DNA from: Bacteroidales bacterium
GTDB lineage: Bacteria > Bacteroidota > Bacteroidia > Bacteroidales > UBA10428
Length of the DNA stretch: 64,000 nucleotides
Direction of reading: 5' to 3'
NCBI GenBank assembly: GCA_016931575.1
Contig: JAFGEO010000006.1
Coordinates: 1 to 64,000 of the forward strand
The position numbers were made by a program, and so were the translations under genes. The notes beneath the pieces were generated by a model. The model was not told where the DNA came from. It did not search any database and was given only the letters and a program-made list of their open reading frames with translations. Below are positions 9,180 through 18,637 of this stretch, piece by piece. Each line of letters opens with the position of its first letter. Within the stretch, counting starts at the first letter, position 1.

Positions 9180-10703
9180 ATGAGAGGAAAAACCTTTATT
9201 AGTAGTTGGCTGGGATTACTGTGCCTGTTGGTGACCGTAAATCTTTCGGCTCAGACCTCAACAATAACGTATGACCTGAGTAAATATAGACTGCCTGACC
9301 TGAAGAGGCAAACATTTGAAATGGGCTTCAATCTGGATGGTTCCGGAGAGCATAGGAGTTCACTTGGGGAAAATCCGTCAACAGGATACAGTTCAGCTTC
9401 CAGGTTAAGTGATTATACATTCGGGACTTTCATAAGTCCGAGGTACACGATCTATCGTAACACCCGAAAACTTCAGATGTACCAAAGTCTTTCACTCGGA
9501 TTACATCTACTGGACTATGGCAGGAGCAGGGATATTAACGAGTATAATTCACTAAATGCTACTCCCTATGATGAACAATTTCAACGGGAGATGTCTAATT
9601 CTGCCAATACCTATTATCAGGGGACACTAAGGGAATTTATACACGGGGAGTTATTTCTGGAACAGGGGCTTGGGCTAGGGTGGACCTATTTTAAACATAA
9701 TAGATATTCAGAAACGCTTGATTCCATGGGTGAAGTTCAGAATGATATTTTGAATTCAGAAAGCCAGCACATGATACAGCCGGACATAGAATTGCTGGTT
9801 GGCTGGGGAAGGATTGAAAGGGTTGAAGATGCGAGACTGGCGGTTTATATTCTGGATGATTTAGCCAAGGCCGGTATTTTGGCTAGAGAAGCAGAGCAGC
9901 AGGATGTTCAGGCCCTGGCCGAAATCATTTCGAAGCTCCAGAACGAGCGATTCTTTGATGCGCGCCAAAAAAAGATCTGGGAGCTTCAACAGCTTGATTC
10001 TGCCATTCAGGCCCTGGGCCTTGTTGAGGGATCAGAGATTGTATATTACACTTTGATACAGGATAATTGGGATTATGCTGCTTCCCCCGTCAGGGAATCA
10101 GGATTTCAGATTGCCGGAGGACTAACAACGAATCCTTACCTGCTTAAAAGGAATTCGCTAAGAGAGGCCAATTATTTCACCCTTGATTCTGTAGACATCT
10201 ACGAATCGACAAACACAAATTGGAATTTTGAGCTTGGCGGGATTATCAGACTGACCTATCAAAAACCGATCAATCTCTATTGGCAGGCCACCATTGAGAA
10301 CACACTCCAGCTATACAAGGGCAATTATTTGACGATCTATAACCAAACAGCTCAGGGCGAGGTCCGGGACGAAGAGGACCAATTGGTTACGGTTGATAAC
10401 CTGTATTTAAGTCTGGGATACTACCCAAATACCAGAACATCAGTACATTTTTATTCAAGTAATAGCTTTCTGCTAAGACTGGAAGACAAAACCATGGCAA
10501 CCCGTAAAGAATTAAATGTTATAGCCAGCCTGGGAATGTCAGCCAATTATTATTTTTCCCCTCAACTTAGCTTCAACTTTAACGCCAGTCTGGATAATAA
10601 CTTATTCAAATCATCTCCATCCGGATCAAATTCGGATAATAGCTATTTTTCCAATCGGCTTACCGGGGTTCTTAATGCAGGATTTACCTATAAGTTTTTA
10701 TAG
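9180..10703 (+). CDS. Unrecognised outer-membrane beta-barrel protein with a helical insert
   Basis: I do not recognise this 507-residue protein. It has a signal peptide (cleavage near NLSAQT, about residue 25). Long stretches of alternating hydrophobic and polar residues with many aromatic girdles follow, for example FGTFISPRYTIYRNTRKLQMYQ. It ends in NAGFTYKFL, whose last residues resemble a beta-barrel sorting signal. Between about residues 210 and 285 lies a clearly alpha-helical, Glu/Gln-rich segment (AREAEQQDVQALAEI ... KKIWELQQLDSAIQAL), which would form a periplasmic or surface helical domain. It stands alone between nadB and the convergent dusB. A structural or porin-like role in the outer membrane is the most that can be said. 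Confidence 0.7.
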   Translation: MRGKTFISSWLGLLCLLVTVNLSAQTSTITYDLSKYRLPDLKRQTFEMGFNLDGSGEHRSSLGENPSTGYSSASRLSDYTFGTFISPRYTIYRNTRKLQMYQSLSLGLHLLDYGRSRDINEYNSLNATPYDEQFQREMSNSANTYYQGTLREFIHGELFLEQGLGLGWTYFKHNRYSETLDSMGEVQNDILNSESQHMIQPDIELLVGWGRIERVEDARLAVYILDDLAKAGILAREAEQQDVQALAEIISKLQNERFFDARQKKIWELQQLDSAIQALGLVEGSEIVYYTLIQDNWDYAASPVRESGFQIAGGLTTNPYLLKRNSLREANYFTLDSVDIYESTNTNWNFELGGIIRLTYQKPINLYWQATIENTLQLYKGNYLTIYNQTAQGEVRDEEDQLVTVDNLYLSLGYYPNTRTSVHFYSSNSFLLRLEDKTMATRKELNVIASLGMSANYYFSPQLSFNFNASLDNNLFKSSPSGSNSDNSYFSNRLTGVLNAGFTYKFL

Positions 10704-10733
10704 TAAACCCGACGAGCCAAAAACAAAGTTAAT

Positions 10734-10771
10734 ATGGGGAAGGGGCGGTCAAAAGTCCTTTCCCCATTTTT
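10734..10771 (+). terminator. Rho-independent terminator overlapping the dusB 3' end
   Basis: ATGGGGAAGGG (10734-10744) pairs with CCTTTCCCCAT (10757-10767) with one mismatch, and a run of Ts follows on the plus strand. It would stop transcripts from the 9180 gene. The hairpin includes the stop codon (10749-10751) and last codons of the convergent dusB. Confidence 0.6.
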
Positions 10772-11735
10772 CTGAAATTTCTTCAAGGATAGCAGGGATT
10801 TTCAGGGGGTCATTTTCCGTAACGAGACGAAACCGGGTTTCCTTAAAATTAGGCAGGCTTTTAAAGTAATTGGAAAAATGACGGCGCATTTCCCAGACTC
10901 CCACCCGTTCGCCTTTTATTTCCACGGATTTTTGAAAATGCTTTTTAGCCAGCTCAACTTTTTCATGAAGGGTCAGCGGTTCTGCAGCTTCACCGGTAGT
11001 TAAGTAATGCCGGATATCTCTGAATATCCAGGGTTTGCCAACGGCAGCTCTTCCAATCATTACACCATCCACTCCATACTTTTCAAAGGCTTCTTTTGCC
11101 CCCTCAGGACTGGTAATATCACCATTACCAATGATAGGGATCCGGATCCTTGGATTGTTTTTCACTTTCCCGATCAGGGTCCAGTCGGCTTCACCCTTAT
11201 ACATTTGTGCCCGGGTACGGCCATGGATGGTTAAGGCCTGGATCCCCACATCCTGCAGTTGTTCAGCAAGGGTTTCAATTTGTTTGCTGTCTTCATCCCA
11301 TCCCAGCCGTGTTTTGACCGTCACGGGTAATTTTACGGCCTTTACGATGGACTCTGTCATTTCGATCATCAGGGGGATATTAGTTAGCATTCCTGCACCG
11401 GCTCCTCTTCTGGCGATCTTTTTCACCGGGCAACCAAAATTGATATCAATAAACTCTGGGTGGCTGGTTTCAGCTATTTTTGCCGACTCCACCATCGCAT
11501 CGATCAGGTGTCCATAAAGTTGTATGCCAATGGGCCTCTCATAGTCGTAGATCGTAAGTTTTGCCAGGCTTTTCTCAGCATCCCGTATCAGGCCATCCGA
11601 TGAAATAAACTCAGTATACATGACATCAGCTCCGAATTCTTTGCAGATGTAGCGGAAAGAAGGATCTGTTACATCCTCCATTGGCGCAAGAAACAATGCC
11701 TGATCGCCTAGTTCAATATTCCCGATCTTTATCAA
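10749..11735 (-). CDS. dusB: tRNA-dihydrouridine synthase (DusB type)
   Basis: The enzyme reduces uridine to dihydrouridine in tRNA D-loops using FMN and NADPH. The 328-residue TIM-barrel protein shows LAPMEDVTDPSFRYICKEFG near the N-terminus (FMN site), DINFGCPVKKIARRGAGAGML (about 96-116) with the catalytic Cys, the phosphate-binding IPIIGNGDI and GVMIGRAAVGKPWIF (about 225-240), and a C-terminal helical tRNA-recognition part. In Bacteroidota such proteins are often annotated dusB. The exact uridine position is not determined by sequence. It is divergent from the CPBP protease gene (51 bp apart). TAAATTTG on the minus strand (11758-11765) is an exact -7 box match, but no -33 element is visible. 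Confidence 0.93.
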   Translation of the reverse strand: MIKIGNIELGDQALFLAPMEDVTDPSFRYICKEFGADVMYTEFISSDGLIRDAEKSLAKLTIYDYERPIGIQLYGHLIDAMVESAKIAETSHPEFIDINFGCPVKKIARRGAGAGMLTNIPLMIEMTESIVKAVKLPVTVKTRLGWDEDSKQIETLAEQLQDVGIQALTIHGRTRAQMYKGEADWTLIGKVKNNPRIRIPIIGNGDITSPEGAKEAFEKYGVDGVMIGRAAVGKPWIFRDIRHYLTTGEAAEPLTLHEKVELAKKHFQKSVEIKGERVGVWEMRRHFSNYFKSLPNFKETRFRLVTENDPLKIPAILEEISEKWGKDF

Positions 11736-11786
11736 AACCTTTTAGTAAATTAGCGTGCAAATTTAAGGAATCCATTTATCATTATT

Positions 11787-12746
11787 ATGAAGGAAGGCGC
11801 ATCTCCTTTTTCATTTTTGCACCAGGTTCTGTCAGACAGCAGATCTCCTTTTAAGCTGGTAATCCTGTTGATTTTCATGGTATTTTCCATGCTCATCCTG
11901 GGTTTCCTCGGCTCCGGGCTGGCTGCTCCCCTCTTTTCGATGACTGTTGAAGAGGTGCAGAAAAGCCTGGATGGGGGATTTCAAAATGGCAATGTTACTG
12001 TGCTGAGGTACTTTCTGACCATTCAGAATGTGGCGCTTTTTCTGATTCCGGCATTGCTGGCCAACTATTTCATTCTAAATGAGGATCAGATTTTCCTAAA
12101 AACAGGTTTCAGGCATCAGAAGGTGGTCCCTGCCTTGTTGGTTTTTGTCATACTTCTCCTTACGCTTCCTTTTGTCAGTTGGTTGATCAGTATAAACAGC
12201 AAGCTCGTTCTTCCTGATTTCTTAGCTGGTCTGGAGGAAAAACTAATGAGGATGGAATCAGAGAGGGGAGATCTGACCGAGCGAATGCTAAGCACCCGGT
12301 CAGTGGCTTCACTCGGCATGAACCTTCTTTTAATTGCCGTGGTCCCTGCTCTTGGGGAGGAGTTTTTTTTCAGGGGTACGGTGCAGAATATCTTCCGTAA
12401 ATGGACCGGTAGCGCTCATGCGGCTATCTGGATCACAGCGGTGGTCTTCAGTGCCATACACATGCAGTTTTACGGCTTCCTGCCCAGGTTTTTCCTGGGC
12501 CTGTTGTTTGGGTATATATTCTTCATCACCGGAAGCATCTGGTTAACGGTATGGGCGCATTTTCTGAATAATGCACTAAGCGTTCTGTTGGTTTTTTTCC
12601 TCAGCAGGCAAGGGGATGCAATTGATGGATTGAGCGGAAATGATACATCCATGCCAGCCCTGGCCATCGTGTTGAGTTTTACAGGAATAACGGTGCTAAT
12701 GATGCTTTTGAAAAAGGGAACTCCGGACCACGAAGGGATGATATAG
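11787..12746 (+). CDS. CPBP family intramembrane metalloprotease
   Basis: The 319-residue integral membrane protein carries the three conserved CPBP (Abi/Rce1-like) motifs. E-E-F-F-F-R-G lies near residue 190, H-M-Q-F-Y-G-F-L-P-R-F near 227 and H-F-L-N-N-A-L near 258. The Glu pair, the two His and the Asn are the expected metal/catalytic residues. About eight hydrophobic segments are visible. Rce1-type members cleave prenylated proteins in eukaryotes, and bacterial members act in regulated proteolysis or bacteriocin immunity. The substrate here is unknown. It converges on the next gene with only 5 bp between the stop codons. Confidence 0.88.
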   Translation: MKEGASPFSFLHQVLSDSRSPFKLVILLIFMVFSMLILGFLGSGLAAPLFSMTVEEVQKSLDGGFQNGNVTVLRYFLTIQNVALFLIPALLANYFILNEDQIFLKTGFRHQKVVPALLVFVILLLTLPFVSWLISINSKLVLPDFLAGLEEKLMRMESERGDLTERMLSTRSVASLGMNLLLIAVVPALGEEFFFRGTVQNIFRKWTGSAHAAIWITAVVFSAIHMQFYGFLPRFFLGLLFGYIFFITGSIWLTVWAHFLNNALSVLLVFFLSRQGDAIDGLSGNDTSMPALAIVLSFTGITVLMMLLKKGTPDHEGMI

Positions 12747-12751
12747 TCAGA

Positions 12752-13474
12752 CTATGAATCTGCATTCGGCATGCTCAGGTTTTGTTGGATTTCGTTTTTC
12801 CTGAATACATAAGAAAGGCCGTAAGCCTCGGCACTTTCTCTTTTTTCATTATCCGGGAGGGCATTGTAATGTTCTTCAACTTCATTCCAGACACTAACTA
12901 TTATGTCATCAGCCTGCTTTCTTATTCCTGCAAGTTGTTCCTGCGAACGGTGGTAATTTTTTTGTAAGGTTTTCTGATACTTGTAAGCATCCAGAAATTG
13001 TTCATAGCGGACCCTTACCACTGCAATGGTGGGATTTGTTATTGGACTCAGGGCTTTCGCTTTTCGGAGATTCTCCCCATGGATCAGCTTCTCCCCCCAT
13101 TTGATGATATCCGATTCAGCATTCAGTAAAGGCAATTTATTCAGATCTTCCCGCATGCCAAAGAATTTCCGTTCATTTTCCGGAAGATCTCCCCGCATGA
13201 TAGCCATATTTACTACCTGTATAAAATGGGAAATATAGAGTTTTGCCTTTTTCAGTACCCGGAGATAATCTTTATTTTTTTTCACCTGATTTTGGTAAGC
13301 CTCTTTTGTTTCACGCATGGCCTTTTCAAATGAAGGCAAAAACGACTGAACACGTTGAAAGGTACTTTGTGAGAAGGCTAATTTAAATGGAGGGAGCTCC
13401 CTCCCAATCGTAAAAGCCTGTTTGAGGGCCTTAAGCCGTGCTGCATCCGTATTGGGTAGGCGTCGATACGGCAT
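12752..13474 (-). CDS. Conserved-looking helical protein of unknown function
   Basis: I cannot assign a function to this 240-residue protein. It has no signal peptide or membrane segment. It is rich in Lys, Glu, Gln and Arg, and is predicted by eye to be mostly alpha-helical with coiled-coil character (for example KKNKDYLRVLKKAKLYISHFIQ, about residues 84-105, and YKYQKTLQKNYHRSQEQLAGI further on). It opens with MPYRRLPNTDAARLKALKQA, a strongly basic segment. Regular codon use and a clean reading frame between two convergent or divergent neighbours support a real gene. A cytoplasmic scaffold or nucleic-acid-associated role would fit its charge, but that is speculation. Confidence 0.7.
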   Translation of the reverse strand: MPYRRLPNTDAARLKALKQAFTIGRELPPFKLAFSQSTFQRVQSFLPSFEKAMRETKEAYQNQVKKNKDYLRVLKKAKLYISHFIQVVNMAIMRGDLPENERKFFGMREDLNKLPLLNAESDIIKWGEKLIHGENLRKAKALSPITNPTIAVVRVRYEQFLDAYKYQKTLQKNYHRSQEQLAGIRKQADDIIVSVWNEVEEHYNALPDNEKRESAEAYGLSYVFRKNEIQQNLSMPNADS

Positions 13475-13654
13475 ATTAAAATATTGTAAATTAGAAAATT
13501 ACTCTATACGAAGATAAGATTTATTAGATGAAATGCAAGCCTATTCGTAAATATTTTACCTGAGGGGGGTGGAATTAAAAGGAAAAAAGACCGGACATCA
13601 TACCTTTTCTTTGCCGAATAAACTGTAATTTTTCATGGAGAAATACTGGTAAGC

Positions 13655-15046
13655 ATGATGCAGGCTGAATATATAAGCAGAAGGAAAAAATTGGCTGGGT
13701 TAGTAAAGTCAGGATTAATCCTCTTTATTTCAAATTATTATCAACCAAGAAATTACAAGTCAAATCCATTTCCTTTCAGGCAGGATAGCAGTTTCTTTTA
13801 CTACACCGGTCTCAACCGTACAGATCTTGTTTTTTTAATCGATACCGGGACCGGTGAAGAGTGGCTTTCAGGATACGATCCAGGCATTGAAGATGCTATT
13901 TGGAGTGGACCCCAGCAGAGCCTGGCTGATCTGGCAATACAGGCAGGTATTAAATACTCTCTTCAACTTGATAATCTCAAAGAGATTATTCGCAGTGCCC
14001 GGGAAAAGCATCGGACAGTACATTTTCTTCCTCCTTATACTGAAGAAAAGGAGCGGACCCTGGCCGATCTTATCGGGCTGTCTGCGGAAAATGTCAGGAA
14101 GGGGCAATCCGAGATATTAATTAAAGCTGTTGTTGCTCAGCGGTCGGTTAAAGCTCCGGATGAGGTTTCCGAGATTGAAAAAGCATTGGATGAGGTAACA
14201 GGACCAATGCATATCGCAGCTATGAAGATGGCCATGCCCGGGCTATATGAACATCAAATAGTGGCCGAGATGTATAGAATAGCAAAACAAAAAGAAATGG
14301 ATTTTGCTTACCAGGTTATTTGTTCTGTGCGTGGTGAGACCCTTCACAATGAAAGCCATCGTAATAAATTGCAGGAGGGGCAGCTTTTACTGATCGATGC
14401 AGGCGTTGAGAGCTGGAATCATTATGCATCAGACATAACCAGGACATGGCCTGTAGGGGGCAGATTTACTGAACCACAACGGGCAATATATTCCATAGTC
14501 CTTCGGGCACAGATGGAAGCTATTAAGTCTGTTCGCCCCGGAGTGCCCTTTCGTGATATTCATTTTCAGGCGGCAGGAATTATTACTGAGGGGCTGAAGG
14601 AGCTTGGACTGATGAAAGGCGATGTGCAGGAAGCTGTCGAATGTGGTGCCCATGCCCTTTTTTTCCCCCATGGACTTGGTCATATGCTTGGCCTCGATGT
14701 ACATGATATGGAGGACCTGGGAGAGGATTATGTGGGTTATGGAGATGGAGCAAAACGCAGTGCACAGTTTGGTACCGCCTACCTGCGCTTAGCCCGTCAG
14801 TTGCAGCCGGGTTTTGTACTGACCGTTGAACCAGGCATCTATTTTATTCCTGAGTTGATCACAAAATGGAAGTATGAGGGCTTGCATAAAGCATTTATTA
14901 ACTTTTCAGCTTTGGGTGATTTCCTGAATTTTGGAGGGGTCAGAATTGAGGATAATGTACTTGTAACCGAATCAGGATGCAGGGTTTTAGGAAAACCTAT
15001 CCCCAAAACTCTCAACGAAATTGAGGAATTAATCACTTTAGATTAA
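13655..15046 (+). CDS. pepP: M24B family metallopeptidase (Xaa-Pro aminopeptidase)
   Basis: The enzyme removes N-terminal residues preceding proline, using two metal ions. The 463-residue protein has the aminopeptidase P N-domain (SNYYQPRNYKSNPFPFRQDSSFFYYTGL) and a pita-bread catalytic domain. The five metal ligands are visible: Asp in LIDAG (about residue 249), Asp in SDITRTWP (about 260), His in PHGLGHMLGLDVHD (about 340), Glu in TVEPGIYF (about 393) and Glu in VRIEDNVL (about 433). The Asp-Leu-Gly-Glu-Asp insert after the VHD motif is typical. A second, degenerate member of the family lies at 22691. The start at 13655 has two successive ATGs. Confidence 0.93.
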   Translation: MMQAEYISRRKKLAGLVKSGLILFISNYYQPRNYKSNPFPFRQDSSFFYYTGLNRTDLVFLIDTGTGEEWLSGYDPGIEDAIWSGPQQSLADLAIQAGIKYSLQLDNLKEIIRSAREKHRTVHFLPPYTEEKERTLADLIGLSAENVRKGQSEILIKAVVAQRSVKAPDEVSEIEKALDEVTGPMHIAAMKMAMPGLYEHQIVAEMYRIAKQKEMDFAYQVICSVRGETLHNESHRNKLQEGQLLLIDAGVESWNHYASDITRTWPVGGRFTEPQRAIYSIVLRAQMEAIKSVRPGVPFRDIHFQAAGIITEGLKELGLMKGDVQEAVECGAHALFFPHGLGHMLGLDVHDMEDLGEDYVGYGDGAKRSAQFGTAYLRLARQLQPGFVLTVEPGIYFIPELITKWKYEGLHKAFINFSALGDFLNFGGVRIEDNVLVTESGCRVLGKPIPKTLNEIEELITLD

Positions 15047-15108
15047 GTCCTAAGGAATATCATTACTGATAAGCTCGCGTAGAGTTCGTTTTTTTTCATT
15101 AATTTAAT

Positions 15109-16284
15109 GTGGCTGAAAACGAAAAAATTCTAATGAAGAATACTCTTAATAAGATTCTGATCACAGATAATTCTGAAGACTCGTTCCGGTTCATGTCAGA
15201 AATCCTTAAGTCTGTCAGTGATGATGTTGAATTTTTCCATGCCAGGGATGGTGAATCGGCGTGTAAAATGATCCCGGAAATCCTTCCCGATTTGGTTATA
15301 ATGGATGTGATCACCAGGGAAGTGGATGGAATTACGGCGATTAAAAACCTCAAAGCCGGAACTAAAACCTGCGAAATACCTGTCATTGCGGTTTCCTCCT
15401 CAGAAAGTCTCGAGGAGGCATATGAAGCCGGGGCGAACGATGTTATCCTCAAACCTCTAAAGAACATTGAATTGCTGATCAGGGGGCGTTCTGTTCTGGG
15501 GTATCAGAATGCCATTTTCCAGTATCAAAAGGATATTCTGGCTGATGTGCAGTACGCAGAACGCATTCAAAAAGCAATTTTACCGGCTGAGGAAGCAATG
15601 GAAAATGCTTTCCCCCGGCATTTTGTGCTGGATTTGCCATGTAATAGTGTGAGTGGCGACTTTTACTGGCTGGGGGAAAAGGACAATAAAAAAATACTTG
15701 CCGTTGCTGATTGTACAGGCCATGGAGTCTCCGGGGCTTTTATGACACTGGCAGGGGCAGCTTTTCTCAACCAGATCATGAGCCAGGGTATGGCCAGAGA
15801 AACTCATGAAATCCTGATACAACTCAGGCAACTGATTATGAAACTGCTAAAGCAAAAGAGTCAGCATGAAGAAGCCAGTGCAGGGATGGATATTTCTATT
15901 GTCATTCTGGATGAAACACAGCAGACCCTGCAGTTTTCAGGAGCAAATAACCCATTGTATTTTATTCACGATGGAGAATTAATAGTTCTCAAAGGAGACA
16001 GGATGCCCATCGGAATACACCTTGATTTTAATCAGCCATTTATTAATCAGAGCCTGAATATTACCTCAGGGGATATGCTCTATCTTTTTAGCGATGGTTA
16101 TGCCGATCAGTTTGGAGGACCGAAAAACAAAAAGTTCAGGTACCGGCAATTTCAGGAACTGTTGCTGTCCATCCACAAATTACCCCTAAACGAACAAAAA
16201 GAAAGGCTGAACCGTACAATGGATGCCTGGAAAGGCAAAAACCCGCAGGTTGACGATATCCTTATTGTTGGAATCAAGATCTGA
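15109..16284 (+). CDS. Receiver domain fused to PP2C/SpoIIE-type phosphatase (SiaA/RsbU-like)
   Basis: The 391-residue protein is a response-regulator phosphatase. Residues about 14-130 form a receiver domain with the phosphoacceptor Asp66 (LVIMDV) and the conserved Lys (DVILKPL). Residues about 145-391 form a PPM/SpoIIE phosphatase domain with the linker helix YAERIQKAILP, metal-binding S-G-D-F-Y-W and A-D-C-T-G-H-G-V-S-G-A-F, L-F-S-D-G-Y-A-D, and the terminal D-D-I-L-I-V-G. Such proteins dephosphorylate an anti-anti-sigma-like or SiaC-type target. The first gene of a plus-strand run with a second phosphatase, a SiaB-like kinase and a SiaC-like phosphoprotein, it would let a two-component signal reset SiaC. 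The start is GTG at 15109 or ATG at 15133; an ATG at 15107 is out of frame. Confidence 0.88.
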   Translation: MAENEKILMKNTLNKILITDNSEDSFRFMSEILKSVSDDVEFFHARDGESACKMIPEILPDLVIMDVITREVDGITAIKNLKAGTKTCEIPVIAVSSSESLEEAYEAGANDVILKPLKNIELLIRGRSVLGYQNAIFQYQKDILADVQYAERIQKAILPAEEAMENAFPRHFVLDLPCNSVSGDFYWLGEKDNKKILAVADCTGHGVSGAFMTLAGAAFLNQIMSQGMARETHEILIQLRQLIMKLLKQKSQHEEASAGMDISIVILDETQQTLQFSGANNPLYFIHDGELIVLKGDRMPIGIHLDFNQPFINQSLNITSGDMLYLFSDGYADQFGGPKNKKFRYRQFQELLLSIHKLPLNEQKERLNRTMDAWKGKNPQVDDILIVGIKI

Positions 16285-16332
16285 TGATAACTTTTAGTGT
16301 GGTAATGATTTAAGAAAGCAAAGAAATATACG

Positions 16333-18096
16333 ATGAATCCTCTCAGGAAATATAGTTTGATATTTTTAATGATCTGCCTGGGGATGTATGCTTCATTAGA
16401 GGCACAGGATTTGGAAACAGACCTTGCTGAAAATGATAGGAAAGCCGAAGCTTACATCCGGGACAATAAGCTGAATGATGCTGCAGCAATTTATAATGCA
16501 TCCGCCAGGAGTCTCTATAATAGTAACCGACTTGAAGCGGCAACACGGTACTATGAGAAGGCGCTAAAACTATACCTTCAGCTATCCTATAAACCACAGG
16601 TCCAGAAACTTAGAGAACAGCTATCTGCGATATATTTTGTCACAGAAAAATATTCTGAAGCTATTCCTCACCTGGAAGAGCTGGTTAAGGTATACAAAAG
16701 TGGAAGGAATGAGATCGCACGAATTGATGCCCTGATCAACCTGGCAAAGGCCTTGTATGAAACGGGTTCATATAATCCGGCCTTGACCCATGCAGATTAT
16801 GCCTTTACCTATGCCAATCAGGTGAACGATTATTTTCGGCAAAAGGAAGCAGCGGAGCTATGTTCCCGTATTTATTTAAAAATGGGCAAAACTTCTGAAG
16901 CAGACACCTGGAAGGAATGGGCAGTATCAATTCAGAAGTTGTTAACGGCAGCCACCATTGAAGAAGCTGACCAGGAAGTAAAAAAGGCACATTACGAGAC
17001 AGCACAGACGAATGAAAAATATGAGAAAACAAAGGAGGAGAACCGACAGCAGAGAATGCTGATCGATTTGAAAAATAAACAGCTGGAAGATGCCATTAAA
17101 ATCCAGCAGCTTCAGGAACTGCAACTGGAAACTGAGAAACAGAAAAGAAAGGAAGAAGAGCGAAGGAGACGGGCCGAAGAAAGGACATCCAACTATCTCA
17201 GGATTGGATTGATCATCCTCTTTGTTTTCGTCATGGCACTTACCTTCCTGCTCTTGAAAATCAGGCGGGCAAACAAGCAGATCAATCAACAGCGGCTTTC
17301 CCTGGAAAAACAAAACAAGGAAATCAAGGCAAGTATACGATACGCCCAGACCATACAACAGGCGATGCTTCCTCCGCATGCACAACTAGAAAAATATTTT
17401 GAGTCGTTCATTATCTACAAGCCGAAGGATATTGTATCGGGAGATTTTTACTGGATACATTCACAGTTGGAAAAAGACAAAGAGGTGGTCTATCTCGCAG
17501 TGGTGGATTGTACCGGACATGGTGTTCCCGGAGCTTTTATGTCAATGATCGGAAACAGGCTGTTGAATGAGATCGTGAGCAAACGGAAGGTCGAATCTCC
17601 TGCAGAAATACTCAAAATCCTCAACGATATGGTCAGGACAGCACTTCGACAGGAAGAAACGGATAATAATGACGGGATGGACCTGGCACTTTGCCGGTTT
17701 GAATTATCAAATAAAGGCAAACGGACTATGACTTTTGCAGGAGCAAAGAGACCTGTCTACATCATTGATAATGAGAATAACAAGCTTGTTACGCATGCCG
17801 GGGACCGCAAATCAATCGGTGGGTACAGTTTATCCCGAAGAGAGGTGCATTTTACCGATCATCAGCAGGAAATAAAAACAGGAGATATGATTTACCTCTT
17901 CTCCGATGGTATTATAGACCAAAATGGCCCTGATCGTAAGAAGTTTGGGAGATTGCGACTCGAGGAGGCTCTTGTGGAAAGTGCAAAAATCTCTCCGATA
18001 GCTCAGAAGAAATTAATTGAACAGCGCCTTGACGAATACCAGCAGCAGGAGGATCAGCGGGATGATATCTCACTAGTTGGACTTAAAGTATTATAA
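16333..18096 (+). CDS. TPR-containing membrane-anchored PP2C/SpoIIE-type phosphatase
   Basis: The 587-residue protein has an export signal (MNPLRKYSLIFLMICLGMYA) and a periplasmic region of tetratricopeptide-like helices (residues about 30-200, with A-A-x-Y-N and Y-x-x-A-x-x-x-Y patterns). A long Gln/Glu/Lys coiled coil follows (about 215-285), then one membrane helix (LRIGLIILFVFVMALTFLLL, about 290-309), a second coil, and a cytoplasmic phosphatase domain (about 340-587). The phosphatase domain begins with YAQTIQQAMLPP and contains S-G-D-F-Y-W, D-C-T-G-H-G-V-P-G-A-F, L-F-S-D-G-I-I-D and D-D-I-S-L-V-G. It resembles SiaA in role (membrane sensor phosphatase) but uses TPRs instead of a HAMP/dCache sensor. 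Its stop is 5 bp before the SiaB-like gene, so the two are almost certainly co-transcribed. Confidence 0.9.
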   Translation: MNPLRKYSLIFLMICLGMYASLEAQDLETDLAENDRKAEAYIRDNKLNDAAAIYNASARSLYNSNRLEAATRYYEKALKLYLQLSYKPQVQKLREQLSAIYFVTEKYSEAIPHLEELVKVYKSGRNEIARIDALINLAKALYETGSYNPALTHADYAFTYANQVNDYFRQKEAAELCSRIYLKMGKTSEADTWKEWAVSIQKLLTAATIEEADQEVKKAHYETAQTNEKYEKTKEENRQQRMLIDLKNKQLEDAIKIQQLQELQLETEKQKRKEEERRRRAEERTSNYLRIGLIILFVFVMALTFLLLKIRRANKQINQQRLSLEKQNKEIKASIRYAQTIQQAMLPPHAQLEKYFESFIIYKPKDIVSGDFYWIHSQLEKDKEVVYLAVVDCTGHGVPGAFMSMIGNRLLNEIVSKRKVESPAEILKILNDMVRTALRQEETDNNDGMDLALCRFELSNKGKRTMTFAGAKRPVYIIDNENNKLVTHAGDRKSIGGYSLSRREVHFTDHQQEIKTGDMIYLFSDGIIDQNGPDRKKFGRLRLEEALVESAKISPIAQKKLIEQRLDEYQQQEDQRDDISLVGLKVL

Positions 18097-18101
18097 ACAG
18101 A

Positions 18102-18617
18102 ATGGACATACCAAAGGAAAACCTGATCAGCTATCATGGACCGATAAACATTGATCTGGTCTCATTTATAAGTAATTACCTGAAACAATATATCAAAGCA
18201 GATAATTCCGTAATCGGAAGGATTTACAAGGTATTAATTGAACTCATTCAAAATGTTTCCTACTATTCGGCTGATCAGTACAGCAACCTGCGTTCGTTTG
18301 GCTCCGGAATAGGGTGGTTCAGAATTGATGCGCAGAACGAATGCTTTACCATAACTACTGGTAATAAAATATTGAAAGAGCACGGCCCAATTCTGTTAAA
18401 AAACAGTGAAGAGATTAATGCCCTGGATGAAGAAGCTTTAAGAGACCTGAAAAGAAAGACCCGAAGCCAGGCTAATATAAGGGATATCGGAGCTCATATC
18501 GGGTTGATACAAACAGGTCTGATCACCGGGAACAATCTGGAAATCAAGGTTGAACCTATTGATAATGAGTTTTCCTTTTTAATCATTTCAGCTAGCGTGA
18601 ATAAAACAAACACTTGA
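18102..18617 (+). CDS. siaB: SiaB family protein kinase
   Basis: The 171-residue cytoplasmic protein belongs to the SiaB/DUF6272 family, a GHKL-like fold related to anti-sigma kinases. The N-box-like helix is visible at YKVLIELIQNVSYYSADQYS (about residues 42-61), and a short ATP-lid region follows (SGIGWFRIDAQNECFTITTGN). SiaB of Pseudomonas aeruginosa phosphorylates SiaC and opposes the SiaA phosphatase. The close neighbours (upstream phosphatase 5 bp away, SiaC-like gene 20 bp downstream) support the same function here. The assignment rests on gene context and general pattern, without an alignment. Confidence 0.85.
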   Translation: MDIPKENLISYHGPINIDLVSFISNYLKQYIKADNSVIGRIYKVLIELIQNVSYYSADQYSNLRSFGSGIGWFRIDAQNECFTITTGNKILKEHGPILLKNSEEINALDEEALRDLKRKTRSQANIRDIGAHIGLIQTGLITGNNLEIKVEPIDNEFSFLIISASVNKTNT

Positions 18618-18637
18618 ATACTATAAAATAAATACAT

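Noticed and set aside
11035-11517. 160-codon open frame antisense to dusB
   Set aside because: Shadow of dusB; Ser/Ile/Pro-rich with no start context.
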